Assembly: GCA_041661445.1 (NCBI GenBank)
Contig: JBAZUK010000001.1
Span: forward strand, 186,001 to 250,000
Source of the DNA: JBAZUK01 sp041661445
GTDB taxonomy: Bacteria; Chlamydiota; Chlamydiia; Chlamydiales; SM23-39
Reading direction: 5' to 3'
Length of the DNA stretch: 64,000 bases
A program made the position numbers and the translations under genes. Shown here piece after piece: positions 1 through 9,045 of this stretch (its first letter is position 1; every line of letters begins with the position of its first letter). The notes under the pieces were generated by a model, which saw only the letters and a program-made list of their open reading frames with translations, did not search any database and was not told the origin of the DNA.

Positions 1-1743
1 TATATTTTTAATTTTTTCCAAGGTTTGTTCGTTTCCGGTAAAAACAATTGAATTTGTTTCATTGACGGCTTTCATGGAATTTATTGCATTCAAAAAATCT
101 GGATCAGAAAGACCGGAATTTGTTAAATTCTCTTCCATGTGTTTTAAATATTGTTCAATGTCTTCAATAGATACAAACTTAGGATTATAAATAAAAAAAT
201 TACCTTTTGAGATACTTTGCACATCATAAGAATTTAAAAGATCTTTAATCTTTTCTAAGGATTTTTCATCGCCTGTGAAAATAATTGCATTTGTATTAGA
301 TTCTAATTTCATCGAACTAATCGCATTTATTAAATTAGGATCGGAATAACCGGAATTAATTAAATCTTTTGAGACATCATTTAAATAATTTGAAATTGCA
401 TCTAATGAAACAAATTTAGGATTATAAATAAAAAAATTGCTTTTTGTGAGAGATCCTTTTGTAGTGTCATATTGAGAAATGATATTTTTAGCTTCCTCAA
501 TTGCAGAAGGGTCTCCTGATAATAAAATTGAATTTGTTTCTTTTATCCATTTTGCAGACTCAATAATTTGCAAAAGCTTGTAATCATACATTTTTTGAGA
601 TTTTAAATTTTTTGCAAAACTATCTAGATCTTCTTCTAATTGCTCGCCTGAAATGAAATTTAATTTATATAAAAAATATGATGGCGAGCCCATCTTTTTG
701 TCCGTTGCAGAATCGAAGGCCTGAATTATTTTCTGAAGCTTTTCAATTGTCTGGTTTGTAGATGTAAATAGAAAAGAATAAACTTCAGCAATCCATTTCA
801 TGTTATCGATGGCTTCAGTTAAAGAATAATATGAAGATCCTTCCTTTTTTAAAATGATTGAAAGGTCCTCTAAAGCATTTTGCAGGTCAACATTTGATAG
901 ATTCACAGGTTTGTAAATAAAAATTTGCTGGTTGTCATGTGTTTTTAGCTCTAACTGGGCAGGGGAATCTAGACTTTGTAAAATTGAAACTGTTTTTTTT
1001 GCGAGAGCCGGGGTAGTTACCAAATAAATGGTTCTTGTAGAATCTTGGGGGACCAATATGAAAGGATTTCCGGCGATTAAAGGGGCCATTATTTGAGTTG
1101 TAAGAGTTATTAATGTATTTGTGGTATTTGCCAAAACATTATAGGTTTCGATAACTAAAGGGTTCTCAGACGAATCCAGACTTTGAATCAAGTCAGCTAT
1201 TTTTGCGATATTTGTAGAAATATCGGTTACGATAATCTGTCTTTCCAAAGGCAATAGTTCCAATACTGCATCAGTTGAAATCATAGGTTTTATTATTGCG
1301 GCAACAGCATCAGTATTTTTGTTTTTTATAGGAAAGATTCTTGTTATAATTGGAAATTTGTGCATCTCTTTTTCGCTATACATCGGAGCTAATTCTTTCA
1401 CATCAGCATTTTTTGAGATAACCAGGTTTTTCCCATCATTGCTCAAAAATAAACTGTGGATCCGCAATACCTGAATAAGTGTCGACATAACACTTTCCTT
1501 AGAAATCGGATCTTTGGAAACGATTGTTACGTTGAAGTTCAGATCCTCATTATTGTAGATAAAATTTATTGAACAGATCTTTGAAACGAACTGAACATAT
1601 TCAAGAATGGAGACATTATTGTAATTTATTGTAAATTCAGATGGTTGAACAATCTCTTCATCTGCATATGATAAATTTACAAATGAAAAAATTATCAGAA
1701 TAAATATTATTTTCTTTTTTAGAAATGTTGCTACTTTTTTCAT
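1..1743 (-). CDS. sctC: Type III secretion secretin SctC (CdsC/CT674-like), N-terminal part, runs off window edge
   Basis: The start codon lies at 1743-1741 and the frame stays open to base 1, so about 581 residues of the periplasmic part are visible and the membrane-embedded secretin domain lies outside. The protein begins with a basic, hydrophobic signal peptide (MKKVATFLKKK then IIFILIIFSF, likely cleaved near SYA/DEE). The mature part has an N0-like domain followed by repeated secretin N-type modules of about 79 residues. Four carry a recognisable opening motif: FIYKPVNLSNVDL, FLYKLNFISGEQL, FFIYNPKFVSLDAI and FFIYNPKFVSIEDI. The family forms the outer-membrane ring of the T3SS. Identity rests on the signal peptide, the N-domain pattern and its place at the end of the chlamydial CT663-CT674 gene order. 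Confidence 0.85.
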   Translation of the reverse strand, partial: MKKVATFLKKKIIFILIIFSFVNLSYADEEIVQPSEFTINYNNVSILEYVQFVSKICSINFIYNNEDLNFNVTIVSKDPISKESVMSTLIQVLRIHSLFLSNDGKNLVISKNADVKELAPMYSEKEMHKFPIITRIFPIKNKNTDAVAAIIKPMISTDAVLELLPLERQIIVTDISTNIAKIADLIQSLDSSENPLVIETYNVLANTTNTLITLTTQIMAPLIAGNPFILVPQDSTRTIYLVTTPALAKKTVSILQSLDSPAQLELKTHDNQQIFIYKPVNLSNVDLQNALEDLSIILKKEGSSYYSLTEAIDNMKWIAEVYSFLFTSTNQTIEKLQKIIQAFDSATDKKMGSPSYFLYKLNFISGEQLEEDLDSFAKNLKSQKMYDYKLLQIIESAKWIKETNSILLSGDPSAIEEAKNIISQYDTTKGSLTKSNFFIYNPKFVSLDAISNYLNDVSKDLINSGYSDPNLINAISSMKLESNTNAIIFTGDEKSLEKIKDLLNSYDVQSISKGNFFIYNPKFVSIEDIEQYLKHMEENLTNSGLSDPDFLNAINSMKAVNETNSIVFTGNEQTLEKIKNI

Positions 1744-1926
1744 AAATATATCGGCCTTACAAATACTGACAGCACTTTTGTTATTCCTCTATAATAGAAT
1801 CGTAAATCACTTTAGCAATATTTGCAAAACTTTTATCTGAATTTTTATGTTTTTTGCATTTATTCGTAAATTTGTAATTATTTTTCTTCTTTTTTTAAGA
1901 TTTTGCAAAGTAAAATTTTTAAAAAA

Positions 1927-3489
1927 TCAAAATTTCCTTTCAATGCAAATAGCTAAAGATAATTCGGATTCTTTTTTTAATGAAGATGGTTTTATCGACT
2001 CAAGGATTTTTTCTGCCTGATGTTTACATGAAAACAGCATGTTGTCCAAAATTATTTTTTTTATTTCAGTTTGTTTTTGAATCGTAACTTTTGGGATTTG
2101 CAAAATCAATCTGTCCGATACGTTAAAATTTATTGCGGTTTCAACAAAAGATAAATTTTCATCCAATCCTAAATTCTGATTATTAATGGATAGATTTAAA
2201 ATTTTTTGAGAAAGATTATTCATTAAATAAATATCGAAATTTGAACTGTTGGAATATAAAATCTGCTCGCTGTTCAAATCAAAAACAAAAAAGGCGACTT
2301 TAAAAATATCATTCAGATTGTCCTTCGTAACTGCTCTATTTAATATGTTCAGAATTACTGAAGGATGGTGCTCTTTTTTACTTAACATGTAGTCAAGAGC
2401 CATTTTGGTGTAGCCTCTAAACATTGAGATATGAATAAATGATTCTAAGTTTTTCTTTTCGCATTCACATAAGAAAAGACCGTAAATGTTTTCTGAGAGC
2501 TGAAAAAAATCCAAATAATAGTTTATCGGAATGTTAAAGGTTTCTTTTTCAATTGCAATATCTAATTTTTTCCAGTTGGGAGGATTGCTGAATAATAATT
2601 TATCGGTATTTATCAAAGACGAATAGATCTCCTCATATTTTTCTTCATTTTGTTTTTCTTCGGAATCGGCGTGAAATTTTATGTATTCCGATAGATCTGT
2701 TATGAAATCAACAATATCCTGGTATCTTTTTTTCGGATCTTTTTGCATAGCTTTTTCAAATATTAATCTAAGTTTTCTTGGAATCAGCGAGAGATTAATG
2801 ATTCCGTGGCTTAGTTTTCCTAAGATGAGTTCATAAGTTATGACCGCTAAAGAATAAATGTCTGAGGAAAAGCTGACCATCGAGGGGTTTTCTTTTTGTT
2901 CTGGGCTCATGTAAACGGGTGTGCCGATGATCTGTTTAGAATTTGTTACTTTTTCTTCATTTATTAATCCCGCTATTCCAAAATCAATTACCTTTATTTC
3001 ACCATTTTCAGTAATTAATATGTTTTCCGGTTTCAAATCCCTGTGGATTACTCCGTGAGCATGTAAATGGCAAAGCGCATATGCAACTTGAAGAACTATT
3101 TCCAAAGCTTTTTTTATAGACAAGGATTTTTCTAACAAAAACTGTTTTAAAGAAACGCCCTGTATGAATTCCATGGCGATATAAAGGCCTTGGTCCCACG
3201 TTCCCTGCCCGTATAATTTTATAATGTTCGGATGATTTGAGAGTCTGATTATTTCCGCTTCTTTTAAAAACCTTTGTATTGCATCTTCATTTTTTATGAA
3301 CTTAGGAGATAAGACTTTTACAACAATCAATCTTGAAGTATCAGGATCTAGAGCCAAATATAAAAAACTCATCCCGCCTTTTTTAAGAAGACTTTCAATT
3401 TTATATGGACCAATTTTTTTTGGAAGAAGGGAAGTGACGTTTTTTGTATAATTAGGAATTGTGGGCTGATCAGATATGTCTTGGTTCAT
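1927..3489 (-). CDS. pkn5: Ser/Thr protein kinase of the T3SS locus (Pkn5/CT673-like)
   Basis: A 520-residue protein with a Hanks-type kinase domain at about residues 25-270 and an unrelated helical C-terminal half. Visible kinase motifs are a glycine-loop variant (KKGGMSFLYLAL), the ATP lysine in VVKVL (K58), HRDLKPENIL (about 149-158), DFG (169-171) and GTPVYMSPEQ (189-198). All catalytic residues are present, so an active enzyme is expected. In chlamydiae this gene sits between sctQ and sctC, and the product is thought to be a T3SS-associated or secreted kinase. It lies about 100 bases downstream of sctQ and 183 bases upstream of sctC on the same strand. There is no transmembrane segment, unlike PknD. 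The substrate cannot be deduced. Confidence 0.88.
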   Translation of the reverse strand: MNQDISDQPTIPNYTKNVTSLLPKKIGPYKIESLLKKGGMSFLYLALDPDTSRLIVVKVLSPKFIKNEDAIQRFLKEAEIIRLSNHPNIIKLYGQGTWDQGLYIAMEFIQGVSLKQFLLEKSLSIKKALEIVLQVAYALCHLHAHGVIHRDLKPENILITENGEIKVIDFGIAGLINEEKVTNSKQIIGTPVYMSPEQKENPSMVSFSSDIYSLAVITYELILGKLSHGIINLSLIPRKLRLIFEKAMQKDPKKRYQDIVDFITDLSEYIKFHADSEEKQNEEKYEEIYSSLINTDKLLFSNPPNWKKLDIAIEKETFNIPINYYLDFFQLSENIYGLFLCECEKKNLESFIHISMFRGYTKMALDYMLSKKEHHPSVILNILNRAVTKDNLNDIFKVAFFVFDLNSEQILYSNSSNFDIYLMNNLSQKILNLSINNQNLGLDENLSFVETAINFNVSDRLILQIPKVTIQKQTEIKKIILDNMLFSCKHQAEKILESIKPSSLKKESELSLAICIERKF

Positions 3490-3591
3490 CTTCTTTAATT
3501 TTTTTGCTCTTTTCTAATAGTAATTAAACTTATTTTTTTTATCATTAAGAATTATAAAATAGATGTAATTAAATAAAAATTATTGAAAAAA

Positions 3592-4725
3592 CTATCCTAA
3601 ATCTAAAATTCTAACACCTAATGTTTCACCTAAATTTAGAAGCTCTGCTCTAGCGATTTTTTTTCCATTGACAACCAAGTCGACGCCGGCTTGAGGATTA
3701 ACTGCCAAATCTATCAAATTGCCAACCTGCAAATTCATTAGTTTGTCTAAAGAAATTTTGAATCTGGCGGCCTCTACTATAATTGTAATATCTAAATTAG
3801 CTATATCCGAAGTTGGAAGTTCATTTGTTTTTTCCACAGGAATATTTTCTTCTGAAGTATCTTGTTTTTCTATTTCTGAATCTTTCATAAAAGGGTCCTC
3901 TTGATAATTTGCAAAATCTAAAATTTTTAATTTGTTTTGCTTGATTTTTGCATGAAATAAGGCTAAATCGCCTAACTTCAATACAGCCTGTCCTTTATTT
4001 GTTTTAGGATCGTAATTTATTTTATCTAAAATTAAAAAATCACCTTTTTTTAATTTTTTTAGAGTCTCATAATTTAAATTAACATATCCCATGTCAGCTG
4101 TAATAGTGAGATCTAAAGCTTTTGAAATTTCAAAAGCTTTTAATGGGGGATTATTGTTGAAATGACTTTCCCATGACTTTCTAAATTTAGAGTTTATAGC
4201 GATTCTGCAGAATGAAGTAGAATTATTTAAAGTAATTTTTAGATCAATGCAAAGTGAATTTTCCAAAACATTATCTATTGATTCTATCAGTTTAACTGAT
4301 AGATCCTGAAATAGGTTCATCTCTGATAAAATATCTAAAGCTTCTAAAGTTAAATAACGAAAATAGCTTTCCTGTAAAATCGTAGAAGAAAACTTAATGT
4401 GATTTTTTTTAGTAACTAACTCATTTGTGATTTTTTCTATATCTTCCAGATCAATTAATAATAATACATTTCCTTCAAGAGGGGACATAATAAAAGATAG
4501 ATAATTCATTTTACTTGAAAAAGACGATCTTAGATCTTCTTTTGAAATCCATCGCATATCCAAAGTTTCAATTTTAAAATTTTGAATAGCAAATCTTTTT
4601 TCCAGATTAGAAGAAAATTCTTCAAAATTAAAAGGCGCATAATTTCTTAAAAGAGGGATTTGATCTAAACGGAGCAATGCCTTATTTATTTTTTTAAGCC
4701 ATGAATATTTTTCTAATGTATGCAT
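3592..4725 (-). CDS. sctQ: T3SS cytoplasmic ring protein SctQ (CT672-like)
   Basis: A 377-residue homologue of YscQ and FliM/FliN. It has a divergent N-terminal domain (about 1-200), a first SPOA-like domain (about 205-270, LTITADMGYVNLNYETL) and a well-conserved C-terminal SPOA domain (about 310-377, ending AELLNLGETLGVRILDLG). SctQ forms the sorting platform beneath the export gate with SctK, SctL and the SctN ATPase. The stop is followed by about 100 bases and then the kinase gene; upstream it is 5 bases from the SctP candidate, so it is co-transcribed. A strong internal ribosome-binding site precedes Met280 and would give a separate 98-residue C-terminal form (described separately). Confidence 0.9.
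   Translation of the reverse strand: MHTLEKYSWLKKINKALLRLDQIPLLRNYAPFNFEEFSSNLEKRFAIQNFKIETLDMRWISKEDLRSSFSSKMNYLSFIMSPLEGNVLLLIDLEDIEKITNELVTKKNHIKFSSTILQESYFRYLTLEALDILSEMNLFQDLSVKLIESIDNVLENSLCIDLKITLNNSTSFCRIAINSKFRKSWESHFNNNPPLKAFEISKALDLTITADMGYVNLNYETLKKLKKGDFLILDKINYDPKTNKGQAVLKLGDLALFHAKIKQNKLKILDFANYQEDPFMKDSEIEKQDTSEENIPVEKTNELPTSDIANLDITIIVEAARFKISLDKLMNLQVGNLIDLAVNPQAGVDLVVNGKKIARAELLNLGETLGVRILDLG
3886..3902 (-). promoter_or_regulatory. Internal ribosome-binding site and start for a short SctQ-C product
   Basis: On the minus strand AAGAGG (3902-3897) stands 8 bases before an in-frame ATG (3888-3886) inside sctQ. Starting there would yield a 98-residue protein holding a short linker and the C-terminal SPOA domain. 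Several SctQ proteins (YscQ, SpaO, Spa33) are known to make such a second product by internal initiation. That it happens here is an inference from the site's strength and position just before the SPOA domain. Confidence 0.6.
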
Positions 4726-4730
4726 AGTTT

Positions 4731-5825
4731 TTATTTTGTTGGTTTTTCCCGATCTGATGTTTTTTCTTTTCTTTTAAACAAGGGCCTTTCATGTTCAGCT
4801 TCAAGCCTATTGATTTTAAAACCAAAATTTCCTTTAGAAAAAGCATCATAAAGGGATGCTATATTCTCATTAAAGACATTCACTGCCTCGGTAGGGCCTT
4901 TTAAAAAAACATTAAACGAATCAGGTGCTGTCGAATATTTTTCTAAAGAAATCGAACTTCCAAAAAAAATTGAAGATGCAAAAGCTTCAGAATTCAAAAA
5001 TATTTCCGTTTTAGTTATTCCCTGAGACTGTATTTGTATTATTGTGCCGATCATTTTTTCAAAAAGAGGCACGATCTCAGGATGTAAATAGGGAGTTAGG
5101 GTTTGTGTTAAACTGTTGGTTTGAGCTGCAATATTAGAAGGCATCTCTTGTAAAACAGAGGAAACTTCAGGTTTTAAAGTCTCTTCTGTTTCATTAGTTC
5201 TCATATTTTTTTTCAGTGGTTTTTCCAAAGGCTGTTCTATTTTTAGTAAAGCTGGTTTTACTGTTTCTTCTTTCTTTTTCGGCTTTTCTTCTTTTTGATA
5301 AGGGGTTTCTTTTGTATATATTTTAGTTTTCGAAGGGATTTCTTTTTTTATTTTTTCATCTTCTTTAGGGAAAACTGTTTTTTTGTTTTGAAATTCGTTT
5401 TTAAAGATTACTGCACCTTCCAAGTCTTTTTCTTCGTCTTTTTTTACAGGTTTTTTTTCTTCTTTTTTTTCTACGTTATTTTCTTTTTCTGCAGGTTTTT
5501 TTTCATCCAGAGATGATGGCCTGTTTTGAGAAGATCTGTCAGTTGCCGGGGCTTCTTCATAATTCTTTATGTATCTGGACTGCTTTTCAAATCCCGGGGC
5601 AGGTGCAGTTGTTTTAAGTGGTGTTGTTATTTGAGACGATTCCTCAATTTCTCCGCCTTCTTGTCTTCTTTGAAAAGATCTTTTTTTTCCTTTTTCGAAT
5701 TCCGTTTCGCCTACTTTTCCGGTTTTCATTAATTCTCGAAACTCTTCTGAATCAGGAGTGGAAGTTTTTCCTTTTTTGTCTGATGGCTTGGATGGTCCTG
5801 TAGGTCCGATTCTTTCGATATTCAA
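4731..5825 (-). CDS. sctP: Putative T3SS needle-length/substrate-switch protein SctP (CT671-like)
   Basis: A 364-residue protein. Residues 1-210 are low-complexity, rich in Lys, Glu and Pro, with no globular pattern. The C-terminal part (about 220-350) is a folded-looking domain with the pattern NSLTQTLTPYLHPEIVPLFE, and the extreme C-terminus is basic. That architecture, an extended ruler-like region plus a C-terminal globular domain, is typical of SctP proteins such as YscP and FliK. The position between SctQ and SctO matches CT671 in chlamydiae. Sequence similarity to non-chlamydial SctP is not evident by eye, so the role is inferred mainly from location and architecture. Confidence 0.7.
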   Translation of the reverse strand: MNIERIGPTGPSKPSDKKGKTSTPDSEEFRELMKTGKVGETEFEKGKKRSFQRRQEGGEIEESSQITTPLKTTAPAPGFEKQSRYIKNYEEAPATDRSSQNRPSSLDEKKPAEKENNVEKKEEKKPVKKDEEKDLEGAVIFKNEFQNKKTVFPKEDEKIKKEIPSKTKIYTKETPYQKEEKPKKKEETVKPALLKIEQPLEKPLKKNMRTNETEETLKPEVSSVLQEMPSNIAAQTNSLTQTLTPYLHPEIVPLFEKMIGTIIQIQSQGITKTEIFLNSEAFASSIFFGSSISLEKYSTAPDSFNVFLKGPTEAVNVFNENIASLYDAFSKGNFGFKINRLEAEHERPLFKRKEKTSDREKPTK

Positions 5826-5866
5826 GAGTTAAGCTCCTTTTAATTTTAGTTTAAATAACTTTAGTT

Positions 5867-6361
5867 TTAATTTCCTTTCTTTTTTTTGATGATATGTTTT
5901 ACCGATCCGATTTCATCTTCCAAATTTTCTTGTTTGTGAGCCTCGACAAATTTCATTTCTTTTTCCCATTCTTTTCTGTGAATGTTTAACTTTTCGATAT
6001 CTTTCTGTTTTTCAAGCAGATTCTGTCTTGCTTTTTCTAGATCGTTTTCAGCTTCTTTAACATTTTTTAATTGATTTGCAACTTTTTTGTCTTTTTCTTT
6101 TAAATTCTCTTTGACTACTTCCAGATAATCTTTTTTCTGTCTGATTTTATCGGTCCTTTCGCCACTGTCAAGTGCATCTCTTAATTGCTGTAATTTATCT
6201 TCTTTATGTTTGAATACTTTATTCCTGTCATCTTCGAGATTTTTTAAAATATCATTCTCTCTTTTTAATGCGGTTTTTTTTTCTTCAATTAATTTTACTG
6301 CCTGCTCAAATCTTTTTTGTTTAATTTTTACAAGCTCTTCTAAGGGATAATCGCTACTCAT
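5867..6361 (-). CDS. sctO: T3SS stalk/escort protein SctO (CT670-like)
   Basis: A 164-residue, highly charged protein, almost wholly predicted coiled coil, with heptad-like runs from about residue 8 to 150. This matches the YscO/FliJ family, the central stalk that inserts into the hexameric ATPase ring and recycles chaperones. The stop of sctN upstream lies 3 bases before this start, so the two are translationally close and very likely co-transcribed. The length fits the family (about 150-170 residues). Identity is secure from position next to SctN; individual functional residues cannot be picked out. Confidence 0.85.
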   Translation of the reverse strand: MSSDYPLEELVKIKQKRFEQAVKLIEEKKTALKRENDILKNLEDDRNKVFKHKEDKLQQLRDALDSGERTDKIRQKKDYLEVVKENLKEKDKKVANQLKNVKEAENDLEKARQNLLEKQKDIEKLNIHRKEWEKEMKFVEAHKQENLEDEIGSVKHIIKKKKGN

Positions 6362-6364
6362 TTT

Positions 6365-7672
6365 TTATGGAAAGAGTTCTTTTAGTTTGGATAGTGTTTG
6401 CTCAAAAGAAGATTTTTCTGAAATTGACTGTTTTAAAAAATTATTTACCTTGTCAATAAATTTTATAGCAAAATCAGCATCTTTGTCCGAACCGGGTTTG
6501 TATTCTCCAATTCTTATAAGCAGTTCGTTTTTTTTATAATTAGATAAAACTTCTCTCAAAACTCTAATGAGCCTTTGATGATCTTTTGTAGTAATGTTAG
6601 GTAAAATTCTTGATATAGAAGCTAATATATCTATTGCAGGATATTGACCTTTTTGTGCAAGCTCGGATGACAATATGATATGACCATCTAAAATGGATCT
6701 AACTTCATCTGAGATGGGTTCATTGATATCATCGCCTGCAACAAGAATTGTATAAAATGCAGTAATTGATCCAATATCCGAATTTCCGGATCTTTCCAAC
6801 AATCTTGGGAGCGTGGCAAAAACAGAAGGGGTATAACCAGCTCTTGCGGGAGGCTCTCCGGCAGCAAGACCTATTTCTCGAATTGCCCTTGCAAAACGGG
6901 TTACAGAATCCATCATAAGAACAACTGATTTTCCTTGATTTCTAAAATATTCGGCAATGGCAGTTCCGACATATGCAGCATTAATTCTTAACTGGGCGGC
7001 TTGATCGGAAGTGGATACTATAACGACAGATCTTTTCAATCCCTCTTCTCCAAGATCATGTTTTATAAATTCTCTTACTTCTCTTCCCCTTTCACCGATC
7101 AAACTGATAACGTTTATATCAGCAGTAGAGTTTCTGGCGATCATTCCGAGCAAGGTTGACTTACCAACTCCGGCAGCTGCAAAAATACCGACTCTCTGAC
7201 CTTTTCCGCATGTAAGCACACCGTCGATTGCTTTAACCCCGACTGAAATCGGTTCTGAAATTATTTTTCTTTTAAGAGGATCCGGGGGTGGATTGATAAC
7301 CGGAAAGTCTTCAGTTAATTCAAGAGGACCATTGGTATCTAAATCTATCGGCTCGCCGATTCCATTTAAAACTCTTCCCAGTAAATTGGATCCCACCTTT
7401 ATGTGAAGAGCCATTCTGAGAGGGATTACTTCCGAAGATGGTCCAATTCCCTGCATATCCGCAAGAGGAGATAAAAAAACTTCATCCTTTGTAAAGCCGA
7501 CAACTTCTGCGATGAGAGGCTCGGGGTCTCTTTTAATAAGACACACTTCTCCCATTTTGACTTGAGGAACAACAGCTTTGATAAGCATTCCGACAACTTC
7601 AGTTATTCTGCCATGAACTGTTGTTATTTCTATATCCTCGAGATGAGAAAGAATTTTATCAATAGGTTCCAT
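6365..7672 (-). CDS. sctN: T3SS ATPase SctN (CT669-like)
   Basis: A 435-residue ATPase of the FliI/YscN/F1-beta family that unfolds and detaches chaperone-bound substrates at the export gate. It has an N-terminal beta-barrel, Walker A AAAGVGKST (about 165-173), GERGREV (about 193-199), Walker B VVLMMDSVTRFA (about 250-261) and the family stretch AGEPPARAGYTPSVFATLPR. Length and motif order are normal. It lies between the CT668 homologue (1-base gap) and sctO (3-base gap), so it belongs to the same transcript. Confidence 0.97.
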   Translation of the reverse strand: MEPIDKILSHLEDIEITTVHGRITEVVGMLIKAVVPQVKMGEVCLIKRDPEPLIAEVVGFTKDEVFLSPLADMQGIGPSSEVIPLRMALHIKVGSNLLGRVLNGIGEPIDLDTNGPLELTEDFPVINPPPDPLKRKIISEPISVGVKAIDGVLTCGKGQRVGIFAAAGVGKSTLLGMIARNSTADINVISLIGERGREVREFIKHDLGEEGLKRSVVIVSTSDQAAQLRINAAYVGTAIAEYFRNQGKSVVLMMDSVTRFARAIREIGLAAGEPPARAGYTPSVFATLPRLLERSGNSDIGSITAFYTILVAGDDINEPISDEVRSILDGHIILSSELAQKGQYPAIDILASISRILPNITTKDHQRLIRVLREVLSNYKKNELLIRIGEYKPGSDKDADFAIKFIDKVNNFLKQSISEKSSFEQTLSKLKELFP

Positions 7673-7673
7673 G

Positions 7674-8315
7674 TTACATCTGTATGTTGATGATTTGTTT
7701 TAAAGAATCTACAACTTTGCTGAGCAATACTGAAGAATATTCGATTTCCTGCTGAGCCTGGGCCAGTTTTATTTGAATTAAAAGCATATCTGTAGGTTCC
7801 AGCGGTCCTTTTGTTTTTAAATTCTGCAGTTGTTCTTTGGCTTCGATTAAATGATTTTGTCCATCTGTTACCAAACTTATAAATCTGGTTACAGGATCGG
7901 CGGTTTTTGGCACTTGGGTTTTTTCCGGCACATTTCCACCTAATTTTTCAATAGCTGATCCTAAATGATCATTTGCACTATTTAATTTACTGTCCAATAA
8001 TTCGCTTTGAGATTTTTTTAATTTTAAATTAGGGGTTTTAAGATTTTTCTCGATTTCACCTAAAGAATCTTGTGCGGAAGCTGCTTGAGCCAAAAGGGAT
8101 TGGTAAGTCGGATTTGTAGTAATACCTGCCTTCGCAGCTAAGTCCATAGGGGAAATCTCACCACTTGCCCCCGGGACAGCAGATGGGGCTTCATTTTTAT
8201 AAGCTTCAAAAGAAGAAGAGTCCGGTCTGGAAATTCTGCCTTCTTCAATAGTTTTATCAGGAGAAACTTTCGGAGTTTTTTCAATAGGAGAGGGATCTAT
8301 CGGGGAATACGGCAT
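7674..8315 (-). CDS. CT668-family T3SS protein, possible inner-rod protein SctI
   Basis: A 213-residue protein. The first 90 residues are Pro/Ser/Ala-rich and look disordered. The rest is helical. The last 42 residues have the arrangement EPTDMLLIQIKLAQAQQEIE followed by a second helix ending DSLKQIINIQM. This resembles the C-terminus of inner-rod proteins of the YscI/PrgJ class, where a leucine-rich helix with paired Gln is followed by an amphipathic terminal helix. In chlamydiae the gene at this position is the hypothetical CT668. The start overlaps the CT667 stop by one base. The rod assignment is an inference from helix pattern and context; a chaperone or export substrate of other type remains possible. 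Confidence 0.65.
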   Translation of the reverse strand: MPYSPIDPSPIEKTPKVSPDKTIEEGRISRPDSSSFEAYKNEAPSAVPGASGEISPMDLAAKAGITTNPTYQSLLAQAASAQDSLGEIEKNLKTPNLKLKKSQSELLDSKLNSANDHLGSAIEKLGGNVPEKTQVPKTADPVTRFISLVTDGQNHLIEAKEQLQNLKTKGPLEPTDMLLIQIKLAQAQQEIEYSSVLLSKVVDSLKQIINIQM

Positions 8316-8749
8316 TATTTTTTACCTTTTTTTTTCACTTCAACAGGTGATGGCTCTTTTTTCAAAAATTTGTCTACGAAATCAAGGGCCATTCCGGATA
8401 ATTTTTTAATTCCCTTATCAGGAGATTTGGATGTTTCCTGAAGAACTTTCTCTCCTTTTAACATCTCTTTCGGCGATAAGGACTCCGCTATGCCTAAAAA
8501 AACTTTGGCCATTTGATTGTTTGGATCTTTTTTTAAAACTTCTTCAAAAGAAGCAATAGCATTTTTTAGCTCCAGCTTATGAAGAGAAAGATAACCTTCT
8601 CCGATCTTTATAAGCGGATTTGTTTTGTCTAAAACTGCAGCTGCTTTAAATAATTTTATTGTTGAATCTTCATCTGTTTGATTTGTTGCAATGAAACCCG
8701 CTTCTACGAACAGCAGAAAATCTTTTTTAAACTCATCAATGATACTCAT
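8315..8749 (-). CDS. Probable needle chaperone, CT667-like (PscG/YscG type)
   Basis: A 144-residue soluble helical protein with TPR-like helix pairs at about residues 25-95 (AAAVLDKTNPLIKIGEGYLSL and AIASFEEVLKKDPNNQMAKV). The C-terminus is lysine-rich. In chlamydiae the gene next to the needle gene on this side encodes the needle co-chaperone CdsG; YscG and PscG also have a TPR fold. It sits 27 bases downstream of sctF. Its likely job is to keep SctF soluble before export, together with the CT665-like protein on the other side. TPR character is visible; partner choice is inferred from context. Confidence 0.7.
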   Translation of the reverse strand: MSIIDEFKKDFLLFVEAGFIATNQTDEDSTIKLFKAAAVLDKTNPLIKIGEGYLSLHKLELKNAIASFEEVLKKDPNNQMAKVFLGIAESLSPKEMLKGEKVLQETSKSPDKGIKKLSGMALDFVDKFLKKEPSPVEVKKKGKK

Positions 8750-8776
8750 TTTTTTCCCTTTTTTTTTAATTAAAAA

Positions 8777-9037
8777 TTATTGTCCTTTTTGGTTTCTTAT
8801 AGATGCATTGATCATACTATTAACCTGTGTAATCAGGTTAGAGATAGACTCTCCGATCTGTGTTACCTGGCTCATTGCAAATTGGACAAGTAAAAATTTT
8901 CCCGGTGTAGCCTGGCAAATAGAACTTGCCAAATGCTGGACTTGCTGAACAACTTTGCTTTGCAGGGCCTGGTATTTATTTATTAATGAAGAAAATGATA
9001 AAGTGCATTTCCATGATCCTTTGCTGGGTACTGACAT
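8777..9037 (-). CDS. sctF: T3SS needle subunit SctF (CdsF/CT666-like)
   Basis: An 86-residue protein of needle-subunit size, with an N-terminal variable part, a central turn (ATPGKF) and a C-terminal amphipathic helix ending in SIRNQKGQ. It carries Cys11 and Cys41; cysteines are a known feature of chlamydial CdsF, which is disulfide-linked in elementary bodies, while most other needle proteins lack them. It is flanked by the two small putative chaperones (CT665 and CT667 types). The last five residues, NQKGQ, recur at the C-terminus of the secreted-protein candidate at 13668-14672. Confidence 0.88.
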   Translation of the reverse strand: MSVPSKGSWKCTLSFSSLINKYQALQSKVVQQVQHLASSICQATPGKFLLVQFAMSQVTQIGESISNLITQVNSMINASIRNQKGQ

Positions 9038-9045
9038 TTTTTCTC

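Noticed and set aside
5295..5732. Plus-strand frames rich in Phe opposite sctP
   Set aside because: They mirror the Lys/Glu-rich low-complexity region of sctP on the other strand; hydrophobic composition is a by-product.
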